This document shows, piece by piece, positions 6,721 to 7,846 of a DNA stretch of 7,846 bases. Where the stretch lies: contig JAFSAK010000019.1 of assembly GCA_017441045.1 (NCBI GenBank), positions 1-7,846 on the forward strand. The letters are read 5' to 3'. The notes beneath the pieces were generated by a model that searched no databases, was not told the DNA's origin, and worked only from the letters and a program-made list of their open reading frames with translations. Within the stretch, counting starts at the first letter, position 1; every line of letters starts with the position of its first letter. A program made the position numbers and the translations under genes. Source of the stretch: Clostridia bacterium. GTDB taxonomy: Bacteria; Bacillota_A; Clostridia; Oscillospirales; Acutalibacteraceae.

Positions 6721-7437
6721 GAGGAACAAAAAACCGAAGAAACCGAAATCCTCTCAGTCGAAGATAAAGCGCTAAAAGCAGAAATCGCTAAAATTAGCGA
6801 TACAAAGGTTGATTTTAGAGCAAATAAACTGCAACTATTTTCCGGAAAAGATTACAACCTAAAATTTCTTAGTCTGGGCGCTAATATCGGAGGGGTAACC
6901 GCTGATAGTACCATAAACACCAAAATAACTTACAGTGATGCAGGAAACAATACATTTGTTTTTGATTTAAAAACAGGAGAATTAAAAACTGTTGTTATTG
7001 AATCTACCGCCAGATACAAAAATTCTAATAGCATAACCGAAGAAAAAGCATTGCAAATAGCACAAGATTATATCAATAAAAACTTTAATGCCAAATATAT
7101 ACTTGATAGCATAATTTGCAATGAACAAATCGGTTATATCATTACTTTCTCAAAACACATTTGCGGATATCCAACAGAGGATTCTATAGGGTTCACCGTT
7201 GATTTTGATGGCAATATTTGTTTTATGAATGCCGCTACGGGTGTGTTTGATAAATTCGAAATTAAAAATATTGATGAATCTAAATTAATTGAAAAACTTG
7301 AGGCTCAAATCGGTGGAGATGCAACCTATTCTATTCGCAACAAAAGATTGTCTATTAAAGAAAATACTGTAGTGATGGAATACCAAATTTCATTCCCAAA
7401 TTCCATGGGGCTTGTTTATTATATCCCCATCGAATAA
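6571..7437 (+). CDS. Exported PepSY-like protein, paralogue 2
   Basis: The product has 288 residues, from ATG 6571 with AAAGGAG seven bases upstream. It shares the signal peptide (AVA cut site near residue 23) and the acidic/Gln linker with paralogue 1 almost residue for residue up to about 83. The middle (about 88-150) is poorly alignable, and the C-terminal 130 residues are again recognisably related: ITEEKALQIAQDY (155-167), CGYPTEDSIGFTVDFDGN, TGVFDKFEI, NIDESKLIEKLEAQIG (from 233), and the same IPIE end. The order of repeats matches paralogue 1, so the two are full-length duplicates rather than unrelated proteins sharing a leader. The 46-bp gap to paralogue 1 has no terminator, so co-transcription from the promoter at 3582 is likely. 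The divergent middle could reflect different partners. Function is unknown beyond the tentative PepSY resemblance. Confidence 0.8.
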   Translation: MKKTLVIIFSIVLCIALAGVAVALGGEGGIIKKDEPVSQTENEAQSSAQKEEQKTEETEILSVEDKALKAEIAKISDTKVDFRANKLQLFSGKDYNLKFLSLGANIGGVTADSTINTKITYSDAGNNTFVFDLKTGELKTVVIESTARYKNSNSITEEKALQIAQDYINKNFNAKYILDSIICNEQIGYIITFSKHICGYPTEDSIGFTVDFDGNICFMNAATGVFDKFEIKNIDESKLIEKLEAQIGGDATYSIRNKRLSIKENTVVMEYQISFPNSMGLVYYIPIE

Positions 7438-7457
7438 TTTATTTAACCATCCGCCTG

Positions 7458-7578
7458 AAGCACTGATGAAAGGAGTAAGTTTATGAAAAAAGCTCTTATT
7501 ATTATATTTAGTATAATATTATGCATAGCACTTGCGGGTGCGGCGGTTGCTTTAGGCGGAGAAGGCGGTATTATTAAA
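7458..7578 (+). repeat. Repeated 5' module, copy 3 (truncated)
   Basis: This is a third direct copy from AAGCACTGA through the signal-peptide codons. I count 12 mismatches in 121 bp against copy 1. Homology stops abruptly at the Lys codon 7576-7578, where copies 1 and 2 continue into the linker. Confidence 0.8.
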
Positions 7579-7581
7579 TAA
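7483..7581 (+). pseudogene. Truncated third paralogue, 32-codon signal-peptide remnant
   Basis: ATG 7483 keeps a good ribosome binding site (AAAGGAG, spacing 7) and encodes 32 residues that match the signal peptide of the two paralogues, ending in GGEGGIIK before a TAA. The sequence after the stop does not resemble the linker or the C-terminal domains of the other copies, so this is a broken copy rather than a simple frameshift. It could still be translated as a tiny hydrophobic or exported peptide. It sits 45 bp after paralogue 2 and directly before the hairpin array. Confidence 0.7.
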
Positions 7582-7605
7582 TCAGATATAAGTTATAAGT
7601 TATGA

Positions 7606-7846
7606 ATTCGGCACAGCCGAATGTTATGATTTGCCTTACGGCAAAGTTTCGGTGTCGGCAAAGCCGACAATATAAATAAGTTCGCAAAGCGAACACATTA
7701 ACTATTCGCATAGCGAATATCCTAACGCGGCACAGCCGAATGTTATGATTTGCCTTACGGCAAAGTTTCGGTGTCGGCAAAGCCGACAATATAAATAAGT
7801 TCGCAAAGCGAACACATTAACTATTCGCATAGCGAATATCCTAACG
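7606..7846. repeat. Tandem array of five-hairpin 119-bp units
   Basis: Two identical 119-bp units (7609-7727 and 7728-7846) lie in tandem and run to the window edge, so there may be more. Each unit holds five short palindromes. In unit 1 they are TTCGGC/GCCGAA (7607-7621), TTTGCC/GGCAAA (7630-7645), TGTCGGC/GCCGACA (7653-7669), GTTCGC/GCGAAC (7680-7694) and TATTCGC/GCGAATA (7703-7719). Four of them share a core GC-ANA-GC with a three-base loop; the second has a TTAC loop. Spacers are 7-10 bp and centres are about 24 bp apart. There is no coding potential: 119 is not a multiple of three and stops are frequent. It could act as a 3' RNA-stabilising structure, a protein-binding array or a selfish repeat; nothing in the sequence decides this. 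Confidence 0.85.

Noticed and set aside
7574..7789. 71-codon minus-strand ORF across the hairpin array
   Set aside because: It is read from non-coding palindromes, has no ribosome binding site, and the 119-bp unit changes frame between copies.
7609..7846. CRISPR array
   Set aside because: The tandem units are identical and contiguous, with no variable spacers, and the palindromes within a unit differ from each other.

Overview
The window looks like the chromosome of a low-to-mid-GC Firmicute, most likely an uncultured gut or rumen Clostridia member (Oscillospiraceae-like). The signs are strong AAGGAG-type ribosome binding sites, a near-consensus sigma-A promoter, Gram-positive signal peptides, a MacB-type ABC fusion of the form common in Clostridia, and dispersed GC-rich hairpin repeats in otherwise AT-rich spacers. 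The taxon is inferred from style, not from a marker gene.

Layout: 1-267 is the C-terminal end of an SGNH/GDSL-family hydrolase. 363-3353 is a single-chain ABC transporter with an N-terminal ATPase and a four-helix FtsX/MacB-type permease carrying a very large extracellular insert; a clear intrinsic terminator (3359-3387) closes this unit. 3413-3486 is a palindromic MITE-like repeat. 3511-3634 is a regulatory region with two perfect dyads, a TTGACA-N17-TATAAT promoter, and an orphan Shine-Dalgarno sequence near the predicted RNA 5' end that has no start codon after it.

3707-5644 encodes a secreted multidomain protein: signal peptide, ricin-type lectin, two copies of a roughly 100-residue beta-type repeat, and a C-terminal caspase-like (clan CD) peptidase domain with a visible His-Gly / Ala-Ala-Cys pair. 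It is followed without a terminator by two exported paralogues (5661-6524 and 6571-7437) that look PepSY-like, and by a third copy cut off just after its signal peptide (7483-7581). All three copies start with the same DNA module (ribosome binding site plus signal-peptide region), which is far more conserved than the rest of the genes. The window ends in a tandem repeat (7609-7846): two identical 119-bp units, each a string of five short hairpins.

Working model (inference): the promoter at 3582 drives an operon for an exported lectin-protease and two exported partners that may restrain, chaperone or be processed by it, since PepSY domains are known from peptidase propeptides. The repeated 5' module looks recently homogenised or duplicated, so the locus may be expanding or shuffling its small secreted proteins. 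The hairpin array could be the 3' boundary of the operon or an unrelated repeat. The most unusual parts are the lectin-caspase-like protein with its tandem partners, the repeated 5' module, the orphan Shine-Dalgarno and the hairpin array.
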